Assembly: GCA_039519185.1 (NCBI GenBank)
Contig: CM076854.1
Location: forward strand, 20,445,456 to 20,509,455
DNA length: 64,000 bases
Direction: 5' to 3'
From: Astragalus membranaceus
Taxonomy: Eukaryota > Streptophyta > Magnoliopsida > Fabales > Fabaceae
Each line of letters begins with the position of its first letter. Within the stretch, counting starts at the first letter, position 1. The position numbers and the translations under genes are program-made. Positions 45,879 to 59,007 of the stretch are shown in pieces. The notes below the pieces were generated by a model. The model had not been told where the DNA came from and made no database searches. It saw nothing but the letters and a program-made list of their open reading frames with translations.

Positions 45879-48387
45879 TTAGAATATTTCGCCCTCGAAA
45901 TTACCTGAATCAAACAACTCTGGATATGCTTCCCGCATCTTACTCTCCAACTCCCAAGTCATGCTTTCGCCAACTGCTCCTAACCAAACCACTTTCACCA
46001 AATTGATCTCTTTACCTCTTAAAACCTTCACCTCACGACCTTCAATTCTAACCGGCATTGTCTCCACAGTGAGGTTCTCCCTCACCTCCACATCATCCAT
46101 TTGAATCACATGAGATGGATCAGGAACATACTTCCGCAACTGAGATACATGGAACACATCATGCAAATTCGAAAGATTAGGTGGCAGAGCCACCCGATAA
46201 GCAACTTTCCCAACTCTCTCCAAAATCTGATACAGACCAATAAAGTGAGGGGTTAACTTCTTAGACTTCAAGGCACGGCCAACACCGGTCACAGGAGTGA
46301 CCCTCAAGAACACATGATCACCGGCTTGAATCTCCAAATCCTTCCTTCTCATATCATGATAACTCTTTTGCCTACTCTGCGAAGCTTTCATCTTCTCACG
46401 AATCAACTTCACTTTCTCAGTGGTCTCACGAACAATCTCAGGTCCAAGCACCACACTTTCTCCCGATTCATACCAACACAGAGGAGTCCTACACCTCCTA
46501 CCATACAATGCGTCAAAAGGTGCCATTCCAATACTAGAATGAAAACTATTATTGTAAGTAAACTCTATCAATGGAAGATGAGAATCCCACGAACCTCCTT
46601 GCTCAAGAACACAAGCCCTCAACAAATCCTCTAATGACTGAATAGTCCTCTCCGTCTGACCATCTGTCTGCGGGTGGTACGCTGAGCTCAACCTCAACTT
46701 AGAACCCAAAGCCTCTTACAAACTTTTCCAAAACTCAGAAGTGAATCTAGGATCCCTATCAGACACAATACTCAGAGGAACACCATGCAACTTCACAATC
46801 GTCTTAATATAGATCTCTGCCAACTTCGAAACTGGATAAGTGATACTAATTGGCAAAAAGTGAGCAGACTTCGTCAATCTATCAACAATCACCCAAATAG
46901 CATCAAACCCCCTTACGGTATTAGGCAAACCAGTCACAAAATCCATGGAAATGCTATCCCACTTCCATTCCGGAATCTCCAACGGTTGCATCAATCCTGC
47001 AGGCTTCTGATGCTCAACCTTCGACTTCTGACAAGTCAAACAAGCATACACAAACTGAGCTACATCACGCTTCATACCGGGCCACCAAAACAACTTCTTC
47101 AGGTCTTGATACATCTTTGTGGCTCCCGGATGAATACTCAACTTACTTCGGTGACCCTCTTCAAGAATTGCCTTCTTAATCTCCTCATCACTAGGAATAC
47201 AAATCCTCCCACGGCAACACGGCATCAACCTTGGATGGATCCACTGCAATACCATCACCAGAAATGATATGACCAAGAAAGCTTACTTCCTTCAACCAGA
47301 ATTCACACTTGGATAGCTTAGCATACAACTTCCTATCCTTCAAGATTCCCAACACCAACCTCAAGTGCTAGGCATGCTCCTCCTCAGACTTAGAATAGAC
47401 CAAGATATCGTCAATAAACACCACCACGAAACGATCTAGATACTCATGAAAGATACGATTCATATATTCCATGAATACCCCCGGAGCATTCGTAACGCCA
47501 AATGGCATCACCGAATACTCATAGTGACCATACCGAGTCCTAAACGCCGTCTTAGGAATATCTTCATCCTTCACCTTAATTTGATGGTAACCCGACCTCA
47601 AATCAATCTTACTAAACACGCGAGCCCCCACCAATTGATCCATCAAATCATCAATCCTCGGAAGCGGATACTTATTCTTAATCGTCACCTTGTTCAACTG
47701 CCAATAATCCACACAGAGCCTCATACTCCCATCTTTCTTCTTTACTAGCAACACCGGGGCTCCCCACGGCGACACGCTTGGCCTTATAAACTTCTTCTCA
47801 AGCAAATCCTCAAGCTGCTTCTTCAGCTCAGACAACTCGGATGCAGACATCCTATAAGGTGCCATAGACACAGGTCTAGTACCAGGTACCAGATCGATAG
47901 CAAACTCCACTTCTCTCTCAGGTGGCACATCAGGAATTTCATCGGGAAACACCTCAGAAAATTCACGCACCACTGGCAACTCATCAATCTTAGGTTGGCC
48001 CTCAACAGATAACGACGCCATCAAAGCAAACAGATTAACTTCCTCCTTCATTACTCTATGCAACTGACCAGCAGGCAACAAAACAGATTCCTCCTCAACC
48101 GAAGAAGAGAAACTCACAGACTTACTAAAACAATTGATATGAACATGGTTATTCACCAACCAGTCCATACCCAAGATAACATCTAATCCATCCAACGGCA
48201 AGCAAATCAAATCAACAATAAACTCTCTACCGAAAACCGATAAAGGACACTTAGCACACACGAGAGAAGTAGTCACCGAACCCTTAGCTGGAGTATCGAT
48301 AACGATTTCCCTCCTCATAGAAGATAAAACTAGATTCAACTTATCAGCACACACAGCAGCAAGAGCCGCATCATTTCTTCCGGCCAT
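45879..48387 (-). pseudogene. B3 deletion-derivative polyprotein: gag start, protease remnant, RT, integrase, chromodomain
   Basis: Starts ATG at 48387 (MAGRNDAALAAVCADKLN). The first dozen residues resemble a chromovirus gag start and run straight into protease downstream of its catalytic Asp, so gag and the active site are missing in frame. RT follows with VDYWQLNKVTIKNKYPLPR and the catalytic VVFIDDILVYS, then TAG (47368-47370). RNase H is deleted at about 47222-47226. Integrase has the H2C2 region and DDE core (SMDFVTGLP, SDRDPRFTSEFW, HPQTDGQTERTIQ) with a TAA at about 46716 where B1 has Gln. The frame ends with a GPY-like tail (VFHVSQLRKYVPDP) and a chromodomain ending AYPELF. The Trp in VDYWQLNK is an unusual replacement of Arg. 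Confidence 0.93.
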
Positions 48388-48488
48388 CTCAACTATTCAC
48401 TGAAACAAGATCAAGTCAGAACGAGCAACAAGACTCGAGGATTAGAAAACTCAAGACTCAACAACGTGGTCGGACAGACCGAACTATT

Positions 48489-48500
48489 GCTCTGATACCA
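48489..48500 (-). promoter_or_regulatory. Primer-binding site of B3 (initiator Met tRNA)
   Basis: GCTCTGATACCA on the plus strand, four bases (CTAA) before the right B LTR. Identical to the site at 43335-43346. Confidence 0.95.
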
Positions 48501-48504
48501 CTAA

Positions 48505-51031
48505 TGTAACACCCCCTTCTAATTTACTACTATTTAATTGATAAAATCAGAGTTTTCAAAAAATATAAAAGAAAAACAACCACGAGAGAGTGCTACATTT
48601 TCTCCCTTTAAACCAGACAAACATCAATGGCAAAATCCAACAACCAATAGTACGATACATAGCACCACAGTCAAGGGACTAGCCCACAATCACCTGTTTA
48701 GTTTACATCAGCATGAACATAATCACCATCACAGCGGAATGACACCAAGTCTTGAACATACTCAATACATCACCAAATATCAGTTTAATAACATCAAAAT
48801 AAAAATGACAAGTAAACTAAGACGCCCCTCCCCGGTGCTACGTATCAGAGCCAGACACAACCGACTAGAAAAAGGTATGAGGATAACCTTCACTCGCTAT
48901 CACCTGCACGTTGCCGACATGAGAAGCAACATAAAAGCAGTAGGGTGAGTCTCTTTACATAAATAATAGCATATAGGATAAGCATTATACTAGGGAAAGC
49001 AACTAAAAGCACCAATTCACAACGATATCAACATACACCATTAAATTTACAATTACCAAGAAACATCACCGAATGTATGATTAGTGCATGAAATGCAACC
49101 CAACTCCACGGGCATATGCATGTGGATCCATCACCAAAATAAGCCTTGAGGGCACTCACCAATAATTTATAATAAGGCCGAAGCCTACTCACCAATAAAT
49201 GCACATGGTTTATGTGATGCCATGAACAATGCACCACAACACACCGTATTCACCATAATGAGAAATAAGCATAATCACCAATAATTAATAGACTCACCAT
49301 TGCTATTAATTAATTCACCATCACCAAAAGAAGGTCATAGACCCATCACCAATAATTAATTTCACCGTTAGATACAACACCAATAAACACACCTCCAATT
49401 ATAGCTCTAAGGCTAGCAATTAATCCTCTAATTACACCAACACCAATTAAATAGACTATTTTAAGTCATTGACACGGGACAGGCAGCAATAAGCAAAACT
49501 GCACTTAAACATCTCGGGCAACATCAGGCAGCACTGCGCCAGCAAACTGGCAGCATTGCGCCAAGACAGCAACACAACTAGGCAGTACAGCAGCAAAAAC
49601 TGGCGCAGAGGCAACCTGCGCCACATCTGGGCGCAACACAGACAGCAACACAGACAGCAAAAACAGGCGCAGAGGCAACCTGCGCCACACTGGGCGCAAC
49701 ACAGACAGCAACATGGCGCACACAGGGCAGCAACATGGCGCCCTGGCGCAGCACAGCACTAGTGCAGAATTTCCTACAGCAGTGCACCTACTTCGGCGAA
49801 TTAATTAAAATAGCAAACGATATCGGATTTTAACAAAAGACCACTCATTGGGAAGCTCTCTGAGTGTAGTTTCTGCCTATGATTTTCATTTTTCAAAACA
49901 AGTATCCAGTTGGTACAGTTTTCCAAAAAACTACACTGAGGTACCAGAGTCGGACAGAATTCTCTACCCAACTTGCAACTAAATTTTCTTTCTCATTTCT
50001 TAATGAAATTTCGTTAAATCAGTGCCTATTTCGTAGAGAATTAAGTTTACTTTCCAATAAAACAAGAATCATTCAAAACGGAGTTCGATTGAGAACACAA
50101 AACCTACAAAAACCGAACCTACTCACAATTTGATTCCAGAAATTTGACCTAACTTTGGAGACTCATAACTTGAGCTACACAACTCCAAATTGAGCGAAAC
50201 CAGTGCCAAAACGACCGGATTTAAGTCTATTTTCAAAAACAATCAGCCACATAATTTTTGGATCAACCGAACAGTACCAGTTTTAGAAGGACCGAAACAG
50301 TGTCCAAAAACGCACAAAAAACTATAAGCAAGTAAAACTCATTATGATCAATCACCAAATAGCAATCTCAACATCACATACTTATGCATTTTGTCAAACA
50401 CCACATAAGCATATTAACTTCACCTTCAAAATTCATAGGGTAATATCATCAAACACCTTGTAGGCAACATATGTTCATAGTTCATCTCAACATCAAACAC
50501 CACAATTTCATCAAATTGAATCAAACACAACATCAATTACACAAATAGCAACACAATCAATTCAATAGTCCTCCTAGAGTCTAACCCACATAGAACACTC
50601 ATCATATAGTCTATTATGAATGAAAAAGAGAGCCCCCTAACCTTAGGAAATTGAAGGAACTAAGCAAGACTCCTAGCAATCAACAAGAATCACCAACCAA
50701 GCACGCTTATCTCCCTTTCTCCTTGGATTTCTTCACGTCAAGCCTCCTCCTCTTCTCCCCTTGAACTTTCGGCGGCCACTCTCTCTCTCCCTCTTCTCAC
50801 TTTCTATTTTTTCTTTCTTTGCACAAACGAGCACCTTCTCATAAGACCCCTAGGTTTATTAGTTGAACTTGGGCCACTTAATGGGTCATGGGCCTTTATT
50901 TACACCTCCCTACTTACTTAAACACCTCTTGAATAAAATAAAACTTCAAATTAATTAGTTTAATTAAATAAATGTTGTAAGCCTTAAATAACTTAATTAA
51001 ATGAATAATTAAATTAGTTTGGGGCGTTACA
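48505..51031 (-). mobile_element. Family B LTR (right, 5' LTR of B3)
   Basis: TGTAACACCCCCTTC to GGGGCGTTACA, 2527 bp, highly similar to the middle LTR. One visible difference is a 12-base insertion in the GC-rich repeat zone (near 49640), which explains most of the length difference. Sequence to the right (ACTTGCCCAAT) is flanking DNA. Confidence 0.95.
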
Positions 51032-52085
51032 ACTTGCCCAATAATTCCCTACTAATAACAACAACAACAACATCAACAACAACAAAAACAATCGCAAGAC
51101 CGAGATACCTTGCTCGATAATGCCCTAGTAAAAACAACGGCAACTAGAAAAGGAAATGGGGTGGGGCAGTGACAAATTTTGCATTCCGCATCCCCGAATC
51201 CCGTATAGTTCCCCATTCACTTATTCAAACCCAACGGGGATGAATTGTTGATCCTCATCCTCGTACCAAACGAGTTTGGGGATCCCCGCCCAACCCCATC
51301 CCCGTTGCTACATCACTGTTGTCTTCTTTTTTTCTCTAAATGTTATTGATGTCTTCACTCTTCAAACCCTACTATTGTTTTCATTACTCCATAACCAACT
51401 TCTAGCACACATCGAAGCCTCTAATATAAGAGGGAGTCGTTAGCGCTAACAAAGAAATTTAGTGTTTAGTTTAGATGTGGAGGGTTTTAAATATAAGAGG
51501 TGTAATATTGTAAGTTTGTACATTCATGGCGAGTTCCGAGTGGGGACCTATATCCCCATTACCCACTCCGTCCCCGTATTCTAATATTGAGGAAAACCCA
51601 AACCCAGTCAAAGCGGGGAAAACCCGTCAAATCGGGGTGGTAATTGTGTAGTTATTGCCCTGGTTATGCTACGAAAAGAGAAAAGAACTTATTGAGATTG
51701 TAGTGTTGTGGTGTTTTTCAGATGAGTAGGACAAGGCGAAGCAAATAGAGAAGAAGTAGTTGCTGAACAGATTTATTAATGTTTAAAGGATCTTTAGGGA
51801 TCAAGTTTAAAATTTTCTTAATCTATCCTAGATATGCATTATGTTCTATTTTGAGACTTTAATCTTTGATCGTTGTAATCAAAGTTAATGTATTAAGTTA
51901 ATCGTACTTTGGGATTTGAAATATGTATTGTCTTTCAACTCAAGTATTAAGTCTCTTATGTGACTTGAATTTATTCACTTGGTGTATGCCTCTTGGTAGT
52001 TTAAGTGATGGTTAAATTTTCCGTCTAGCTATGTTATGGAATCTCAACACTAGATTGATGACGTGCAGAAAATTTTCCGAAATCT
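51032..52085. other. Flanking DNA with G-rich CGGGGA motifs, probable worn repeat
   Basis: 51130-51310 and 51530-51640 contain many GGGGAT / CCCCG motifs in both orientations (for example ACGGGGATGAATTG, GGGGATCCCCGCCC, AAGCGGGGAAAACCCGTC), suggesting a GC-rich dispersed repeat with inverted ends. An (AAC)n-like run lies at 51056-51090. From about 51660 AT-rich sequence leads into the family D gag. No gene and no D 5' LTR is visible. Confidence 0.4.
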
Positions 52086-52740
52086 TCAAAGTGATGATGA
52101 AGTAAAGTGAGGTAGGCTACTCAGATGTTGAAGGGAGAGGCGGATACATGGTGGAAAAATCCTCAAGCCTTGATGGTGGCTCAAGGTACTCCGAGACTTG
52201 GGAAAATTTCCATAGAATGTTTGTTGGGTAATTCTTTCCTACATCCATGAAGACAGAAAAAGAAGATGAGTTCTTAACTCTTAAACTTGATGATATGACT
52301 GTGGGGCAATATCCTGGCAAGTTTGAAGAATTGTATCAGTTCTTCGGATTGGCCAGCTATGCTCCTATTGACCAATGGAAGATGTCGCGTCATAAACATG
52401 GATTGAGAGAAGACATTGCTCAGAGTCCGAGTTCGTTAGCTTGCACTAGTTATGCTTCCTTAGTTCAACAAGCATACGTAGCAGAAAGAGATCTGAAGAG
52501 GCTGTATGCCGGCAAAAAGGAGTATGGGCAGAGTAAGAAAGGTTTTGGATCCTCAAATTCACAGACGGGTCTGAAGGGAAATATCAACAAGGGTAAGCAG
52601 GTACATAAATTTGAAACTCAAAAGTCTGGAGTTTGTGCTAAGTGTGGGGGATTCCACAAAGGAGAGTTCTGTATGGGGTCAAAATAGTGTTACTACTGCA
52701 AGAAAGATGGTCATTATATCAATGATTGCCCAGAGAAGAA
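52086..52740 (+). pseudogene. Family D gag pseudogene
   Basis: The plus strand shows a capsid segment (LKGEADTWWKNP near 52120-52160; MTVGQYPGKFEELYQFFGLA; YASLVQQAYVAERDLK). The nucleocapsid follows with CAKCGGFHKGEFC and, after a stop at 52685-52687, CYYCKKDGHYINDCP, a complete CX2CX4HX4C knuckle. A frameshift near 52200-52245 separates the two capsid parts. Related to family A gag. No start codon or 5' LTR is preserved. Confidence 0.88.
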
Positions 52741-55700
52741 GAAGACTTAGTCGGGATCTACCGCTCCGACTCAATGGAGGGTATATACTCTGGATGCTAG
52801 GAAGGTCACAATTTTTGACAATCTGCTGAGGGGTACGGGATCTCTCTTCTATAATCTTATAAATATTTTTTTTATTCCGGTGCTACTCATTCTTTTATAT
52901 CTCAAGCGTGTGTTGGACGGCTGAAATTAGCTTTAACAAAGTTGTCTCACCCAATCATTATTGTGACTGTTGCTGAGGGTAGTGTTCAAACCCAATCCTT
53001 GTGTGAGAATTGCTTACTTGCTATAGGAGATAGAACCTTTCTCGTAGACTTTGTGTGCTTACCAACGAAGGGTATGAATATTGTCTTGGGTAAGAATAGG
53101 CTTTCCGCTAATCATGTCACATTGGATTCTTTCAACCGAACAATCAAGTTTTCTTCCGAGTATCTAGAGTTACCCAAAACCTATTCAGAAGCTTTAATCT
53201 ATTTTACCTCTGCAAGTCATTGTTTGTTTCAAGGAGCAGAGACCTATGTGATGATGTTGTTGTCAGCTTCTGAAACAGGTTTAGACCTAAATTCTAAAGA
53301 GTTGGTTCCAAGCACAAGACCAATTTCTATCGCTCCTTATAGAATGTCTCCGTTAGAATTGAAAGAACTCAAAACCCAACTTGATGAGCTCATCCCGAAG
53401 AAGTTTTTTCGATCGAGTGCTTTGCCTTGGTGTGCTTCGGTATTGTTGGTCAAGAAGAAAGATGGAAGTATGAGATTGTGTATCGACTACAAGCAGCTTA
53501 ACAAGGTGACCATAAAGAACAAGTATATGTTGCCCTAGATTGATTATCTATTAGATCAACTCAGAGGAGCGGCTGCATTCTCAAAGAATGACTTCAGGTC
53601 AGGTAACCACCAGATTAAAGTCCGAGCTTTGGATACTTTCAAGGCAACCTTCCATATTAGATATGGACACTATGAGTTTATAGTGATGCCCTTCGGATTA
53701 ACCAATTCTCCAGCAGTATTCATGGATTATATGAACTGAGTCTTTAATCTGTATTCGATGTACTCCGAGACAATAAGGGAACATGAACAACATATCCACA
53801 TTGTCCTTGATGTACCCCGAGAGAAATAATTATATGCAAAGACGACTAAGTGTGACTTTTGGATGTCGGAAGTTAAGTTTCTGGGTCATGTATTATCTCA
53901 GAATGGGGTTGCCGTAGCCCCGAGTAAAGTGGAAGCAATGTTGAATTAGGAATGACCAACCTCGGTAACTAAAGTAAGAAGTTTCTTGGATTTGGCAGGT
54001 TATTACAGAAGATTCATCCAGGGGTTCTCTCAAATAGTACTTTCGCTCACTCGGTTAACTCGTAAGTGCCAACCGTTTGTATGGGACTCTGCTTGTGAAG
54101 AATGATTTTTAGAGTTAAAGACCCGTCTAACTTCCGCTCCAATCCTCATCATTCTGGATCTAGCCCTGAGGTTTTAGATTTGCAATGACGCTTTAGGGAA
54201 GGGTTTGGGATGTGTTCTTATGCAAAATCAGCAGGTGGTTGCTTATGCTTCTCGATAACTGAAGGCTCATGAAGAAATTTATCCTACCCATGACTTAGAG
54301 TTGGCTGCTATTGTGTATGCATTGAAAATTTTGAGACATTGTCTATATGGTTCCCGTTTCGAAGTTTTCAGTGACCACAAGAGTTTGAAGTATTTGTTTG
54401 ATAAAAATTAGTTGAACAACAAGCAACGGAGAGATGGGTGGAATTTTTGAAGGACTATAACTTCGGATTGAAGTACAACCCGGGGAAAGGCCAGTGTAGT
54501 AGCAAATGCTTTAAATAGGAAGACTCTTCGCACGACCACATTGATGATTCATGAAATGACTCTTTTGGAGTCTTTTAGGGATCTCAATTTGAAGGTGAAA
54601 TCTAGAAGAAATGAATTGGTGCTAAGCCATATTCGGATTTCCGGTTCACTAAGGAATTTGATACGGTTAGCCCAAGAGATTGATGTAGAGCTTTAAGCTC
54701 AGTGAGTTTTGCCCGGTTTCACCGAAGATAGAGAGGGTGTTGTGTGTTTCAATGGTAGAATTTGTGTCCTTGATGATGAGGAGATGAAGAGGCAAGTTGT
54801 GGAAGAGGCTCAGAAGAGTCAGTACTCAATACATCTTGGATCTACCAAGATGTATCGGGATCTCAAGCAAATTTATTGGTGGCTGGGAATGATGACCGAG
54901 ATTGCTGAATTTGTGTCTCGATGCTTAACTTGTTAAAAGGTTAAGATAGAACACCAAAATCCTTCTAATCAGATGCAACCATTAAACGTTCCAGAGTGGG
55001 AGTGGGAAAGTATCTCTATGGATTTTGTGATGGGGCTACCTTGGTCCCATGCGGGTAATGATTCCATATGGGTAGTGGTTGATCGTTTAACCATGTTAGC
55101 CCACTTCATTTTGGTTCGTTCTAACATTTTGGAGAGCTTTGAACTTAGCATTGGGTTCTAAACTCCATGTTAGTACAACTTATCATCCACAGACTGATGG
55201 CCCGACCAAGAGAACTATCCAGACATCAGTGGACAAGCTTCAAATTTGTGTGCTCGATAGTGGAGGTAGGTGGGAGGAAAATCTTCCATTAGTATAGTTT
55301 GCGTACAACAACACTTATCACTCAAGTATCCGGATGGCCCCGTATAAATTATTGTATGGTGTAAGTGCCGGACACCACTTTGTTGGTGGGATGTTGGTGA
55401 GAGATGACTGTTGGGACCGGATTTGGTACAAGAAACTCCAAAGAAGATTCATCAGATTAGGAAAGAATGAAAGCAGCTCAGAGTCGTCAGAAAAGTTATG
55501 TTGACAAGTGAAGAAGACCTTTAGAGTTTGATGAGGGTGACCATGTGTTTCTTAGGGTTACCCTACAGTTGGTATTGGTAGGGTGCTGCGAACTAAGAAC
55601 CTCAGTCCTGGATATATTGGACCCTTCCAAATCATAGAGAGGATTGGACCAGTTGCGTACCACATTGCCTTGCCATTCTTGTCAAATCAGCACAATATGT

Positions 55701-55960
55701 TCCATGTATCCCAGTTACGGAAGTACATTCCCGATCCTAGTCAGCCGTTGAGTTTTGAGAAGGTTGATCTTCAATCAGACCTTACTTTCCAGCCTTACCC
55801 CGACCAGATCATAGAACGTGGTGAAAAGACTCTCCGAACAAGGACAATTTTGATTGTCAAAGTGGTTTGGAATGGATTATCACCCGAAGAAGCATCGTGG
55901 GAACATGAGGATGACATGCGGGCTCGTTATCCGTATCTTTTCCAATACGCTAAGACTTGA
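52741..55960 (+). pseudogene. Family D chromovirus pol pseudogene (protease, RT, RNase H, integrase, chromodomain)
   Basis: All domains are in order but heavily broken. Protease active site YSGATHSFIS (near 52875-52905), with Tyr-Ser-Gly for Asp-Ser-Gly. RT from about 53300 (RPISIAPYRMSPLELKELK, SMRLCIDYKQLNKVTIKNKY), then a stop at 53536; the YxDD region near 53750 is destroyed. RNase H follows (AGYYRRFIQGFSQ; VVAYASR stop LKAHEEIYPTHDLELAA, 53990-54400). The H2C2 and integrase start are at 54709-55160 (QYSIHLGSTKMYRDLKQIYW, SISMDFVMGLPWS) with the middle of the catalytic core deleted near 55160. The C-terminus (55583-55960) has FHVSQLRKYIPDPSQ and a chromodomain-like end (IVKVVWNGLSPEEASWEHED). 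At least ten stops or shifts; long inactive. Confidence 0.9.
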
Positions 55961-55984
55961 CAAATTTTTGAGAACAACATTTTT

Positions 55985-56001
55985 TCAAGTTGGGGTGAAA
56001 T
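55985..56001 (+). promoter_or_regulatory. Polypurine-rich tract before the D 3' LTR
   Basis: CAAGTTGGGGTGAAA immediately before TGTAATACCCC. It is interrupted by pyrimidines but sits where the plus-strand primer of chromoviruses lies, 25 bases after the polyprotein stop. Confidence 0.6.
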
Positions 56002-57484
56002 GTAATACCCCAAATTAATTGTTTTTAGTTACTTTGTTCATTAAGTAGTTTTAATTATTTGTTGCTTTGAGTGATAAACTGCATGATTATATTAACTAAA
56101 TGGAATACTTGTATGAATTGGGTGTTTAATTGGATAATTAAGTGAAGGTTAAGTGAGGAAGGGAAGGGTAAAATATGAATTTCACAATCCAAACACTCAC
56201 TCACTCTCACTTTAACTCTCAGCAGAACCCTCACACACTCAAACACTCACATTCATTTAAGTAATCTTTCATTGAAAAGGAAAGAAAAGAAACAATAGAG
56301 AGTGGAGAGAAAAGGAGAGGTCGAAGAAGGAGAAAGAAGCGAGAGAGAGAGAGAGAGAGAGCTCAACTTCAGCATGCTCAGCATAAAACTCATCACAAAC
56401 ACTTCCTTCCTTTCACATTCCACACTAGATTGAAAGTTTAAAAGCACAAAAACTCAGCTGATCAACCTTGTTCCTCAACTTGAAACCTTTGTTTGAAATG
56501 CTCAAGGTTAGGGTAGTTTGAAAGAGTGATTTTCTGGCCTGCATGTTCGATTTGAGGCTCGCTATTAGTGAATCTCAAGCTACATTGTGAATTAGAGTAC
56601 TCAAGTAGATAGTTTGCAGGTTGGGGTCGAATTTGGAAATGCTTAGGAGCTTCAGTTGTGCTGAAAATTCAATTACTTTGTTGATTGTTGTTATTCAACT
56701 AATTTAAGGTGTGTTCTTTACCCTATTTCTTTTATTTTGAAATGATGAACTTCTGAATTAGAATTTTAGGATTTCAATTAAAGGAGTACATGTTTGTTTG
56801 AAGTGGTTGGTTGCTGAAGTTGTGTTTTTAAACTAGCTCATAAGTCATCTTTGTGTGTTTGTGAATTTGGAGATGATTGAGATGTTTGAAAGGAAGTTTT
56901 GATGTTTGAAACTACCTCAAGTCACTCACAAAATTATAATTTACCTCTGTGAGTAGTTGTATGTTCGATTGGAAAGGGTTGAGTAATAAGTGGTTGAAGT
57001 TGGAAGAGCAAATGAGCAAAATTTGCTGTGAGGGCCAAAATCATGGCCAAAAACGGGTGTTCATGTTTTCTTGTGTCCCACGCAAAAACTTTTAAAATAA
57101 AAACATGCCCGTGTCTTGGAAACATGGCCAACCGTGTTTCCTTCTGGTACCCAGCTTGTTTCCTAATTGCATTGTTTAACAAGCCTAATCCATTCCCATT
57201 TATGTCTAATGATAGAGATGACTATTCAAACTCAATTTCCACTAATTTTGAGAGGTTTGAACAATGGTGATAATGTAATCAAATTGCTTATCAATTGTTA
57301 ATATCATTGAATGTTTATGAGTGGTACTTAATAATACCTTAAGTTATAAACGTGTGAGAAAACCAAGACTTTAAGGTATACATAAAACACCATGTGGACG
57401 ACGATCCCGACTTAAGAGAATACTTGGCAAAGGGAAGTCATGAGCCCTAAGCCAAGGCCCAAGATAAGTTGACTCGGCAATAGG
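56001..57484 (+). mobile_element. Family D 3' LTR, interrupted by the family C insertion
   Basis: Begins TGTAATACCCCAAATTAATTG after the purine tract and runs about 1.48 kb until the C LTR starts at 57485. It includes a short (GA)n run at about 56338-56360. Its 3' end is not seen; it should lie beyond the C array outside the window. No matching 5' LTR exists upstream. Confidence 0.8.
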
Positions 57485-59007
57485 TGTTACCAAGTGGCTT
57501 CAGTCTCAAGAGGGGGGGTGAATTGAGATTTAAAAACTTTTCAGATCTTTCAAAAACGTTTTTCCCCTTTTCAATGACTTAGATCAATTTTCGCGCAGGT
57601 TAAGTGGAAGCGAAGGAATTAGAATATAAAGCAGTAAAGCGGTATAACAGTAAAGCAGAAAAGCAGTAAAGCACGCAGAGATTTATCCTGGTTCGGTCAC
57701 CTCCTAGTGACCTACGTCCAGTCCTCACACCCTTGTGAGATTTTCCACTAACGAAAACAACAAGGCTTACAGGTGCCTTGGAAAACCTTTACAGACTCAG
57801 GCACTCTCCTCCTAGGATACCCCACCTATGGAGAGCCCTCAGATCTAATATAACAATAACAAGAGATACCCCACCCCTGTTACAATCAGCTGCCCCAGAA
57901 AGATACCCCACTTCCTAGTACAAACAGCTACCCTAGAGAGATACCCCACTCCCTAGTACAGATCACAAACAATTAAATAATAACAAATGTAAATACAGAA
58001 ATACCTCTTAACGTAGGCAGATTACACAATTTGAAGAACGCAACCCCAACTAACTCTTAGCAAAAGATCAGCTCTTGACGGACCGGCGGTGCGAGAAGAA
58101 CACAAATAAAATATAAGAGTTTTTCAGAAAGAATAGATTATGAGAATGGGTTGGTTGAGAAATGGAGGCTATGAGGCCTCTATTTATAGGCTTTGGAAAA
58201 ATCAAGTTTACGTTTAAAAATATGTGGGAATCGATTCTTTGTTATTTGAATTGATCTAGGAATCGATTCTTGTTTACTTGATTTAGGAAGGAATCGATTG
58301 TGAGATTCTTTGAAAGAGTTTGAAATCGATTCTTCATTTGAATAAGAAAGCAGGGAATCGATTATGTGTTTTAAAACAAGTAATGTGCAAATCGATTCTT
58401 TACTTTATTTGAAGAGAGATGCAAATCGATTCTTTGCCTGAGAATCGATTCTTTCATGTATGGAAAAGATGTGAATCGATTCTTTCATGTATGGAAAAGG
58501 TGTGAATCGATTCTTTCAATTTAGACAAAAGTGGAAATCGATTTCTTCAAATAAGGAAACAATATGAATCACTTGTATGCTTATGAAATCGATTAGGAGC
58601 TTAGCCATTGTGTTTGAAAATCGATTTAGGCTTAGTTTCAAAGAGAGTGAAATCGATTTTAGAGTTTTTCAAAAATACTTTTTAGGATTACTTGTTCATG
58701 CATGTATTTTGAAAAAGCTTTGGGACGAGAGACTTTGCGAGATGAGCTGACCTTCGTAAGAGCTTACATTTATCCTAAGACTCACCCAAAACCCTAAGGA
58801 CTACCCTTATACTTAAGGACTACCCTTAAGCTTGAATCTTCAATACTTTGAGCTTGGTTGACTTGGATTGTGACTTTTGAATATATGATACTTTTTATCA
58901 GCTTTGCTTTGACACTGTCATTCCTTTGGCCATCAACTTGGCTTTGTCTTTTTCATCATCAAAACTAATCCTGCAATATTAGATAACCTGCAACACGGGT
59001 ATCCACA
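57485..59007 (-). mobile_element. Family C copia LTR, left copy
   Basis: 1523 bp from TGTTACCAAGTGGC to CACGGGTATCCACA. On the minus strand it starts TGTGGATACC and ends GGTAACA, with a TATA box (plus TATTTATA at 58181-58188). It carries fourteen ATCGATT motifs (58229-58650). It is the 3' LTR of the C unit to its right. Only about seven base differences from the right copy were noticed, so the array is young. Confidence 0.93.
58229..58655 (+). repeat. Cluster of fourteen ATCGATT motifs in the C LTR
   Basis: Variants of GAATCGATTCTTT recur at irregular 20-40 base spacing, just upstream (minus sense) of the TATA box, that is in U3. Many are perfect palindromes GAATCGATTC. The same cluster is at 62587-63015 in the right LTR and, in a diverged form, at 12395-12900. 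Confidence 0.9.

Larger units (their letters stand above)
45867..48504 (-). mobile_element. Family B internal region, copy B3 (uninterrupted)
   Basis: 2638 bp between two full LTRs, with a primer site at its right (48489-48500) and a purine-rich tract (AAGTGGGGGAGAG on minus) at its left. It is far shorter than an autonomous chromovirus interior (usually about 4.5-5 kb) because gag and most of RNase H are deleted. It shows what B1 looked like before A1 and A2 entered. Confidence 0.95.

Noticed and set aside
58229..58655. CRISPR-like array of regularly repeated ATCGATT motifs
   Set aside because: Motifs are 7-10 bases, irregularly spaced, inside an LTR of a plant retroelement with no cas genes.
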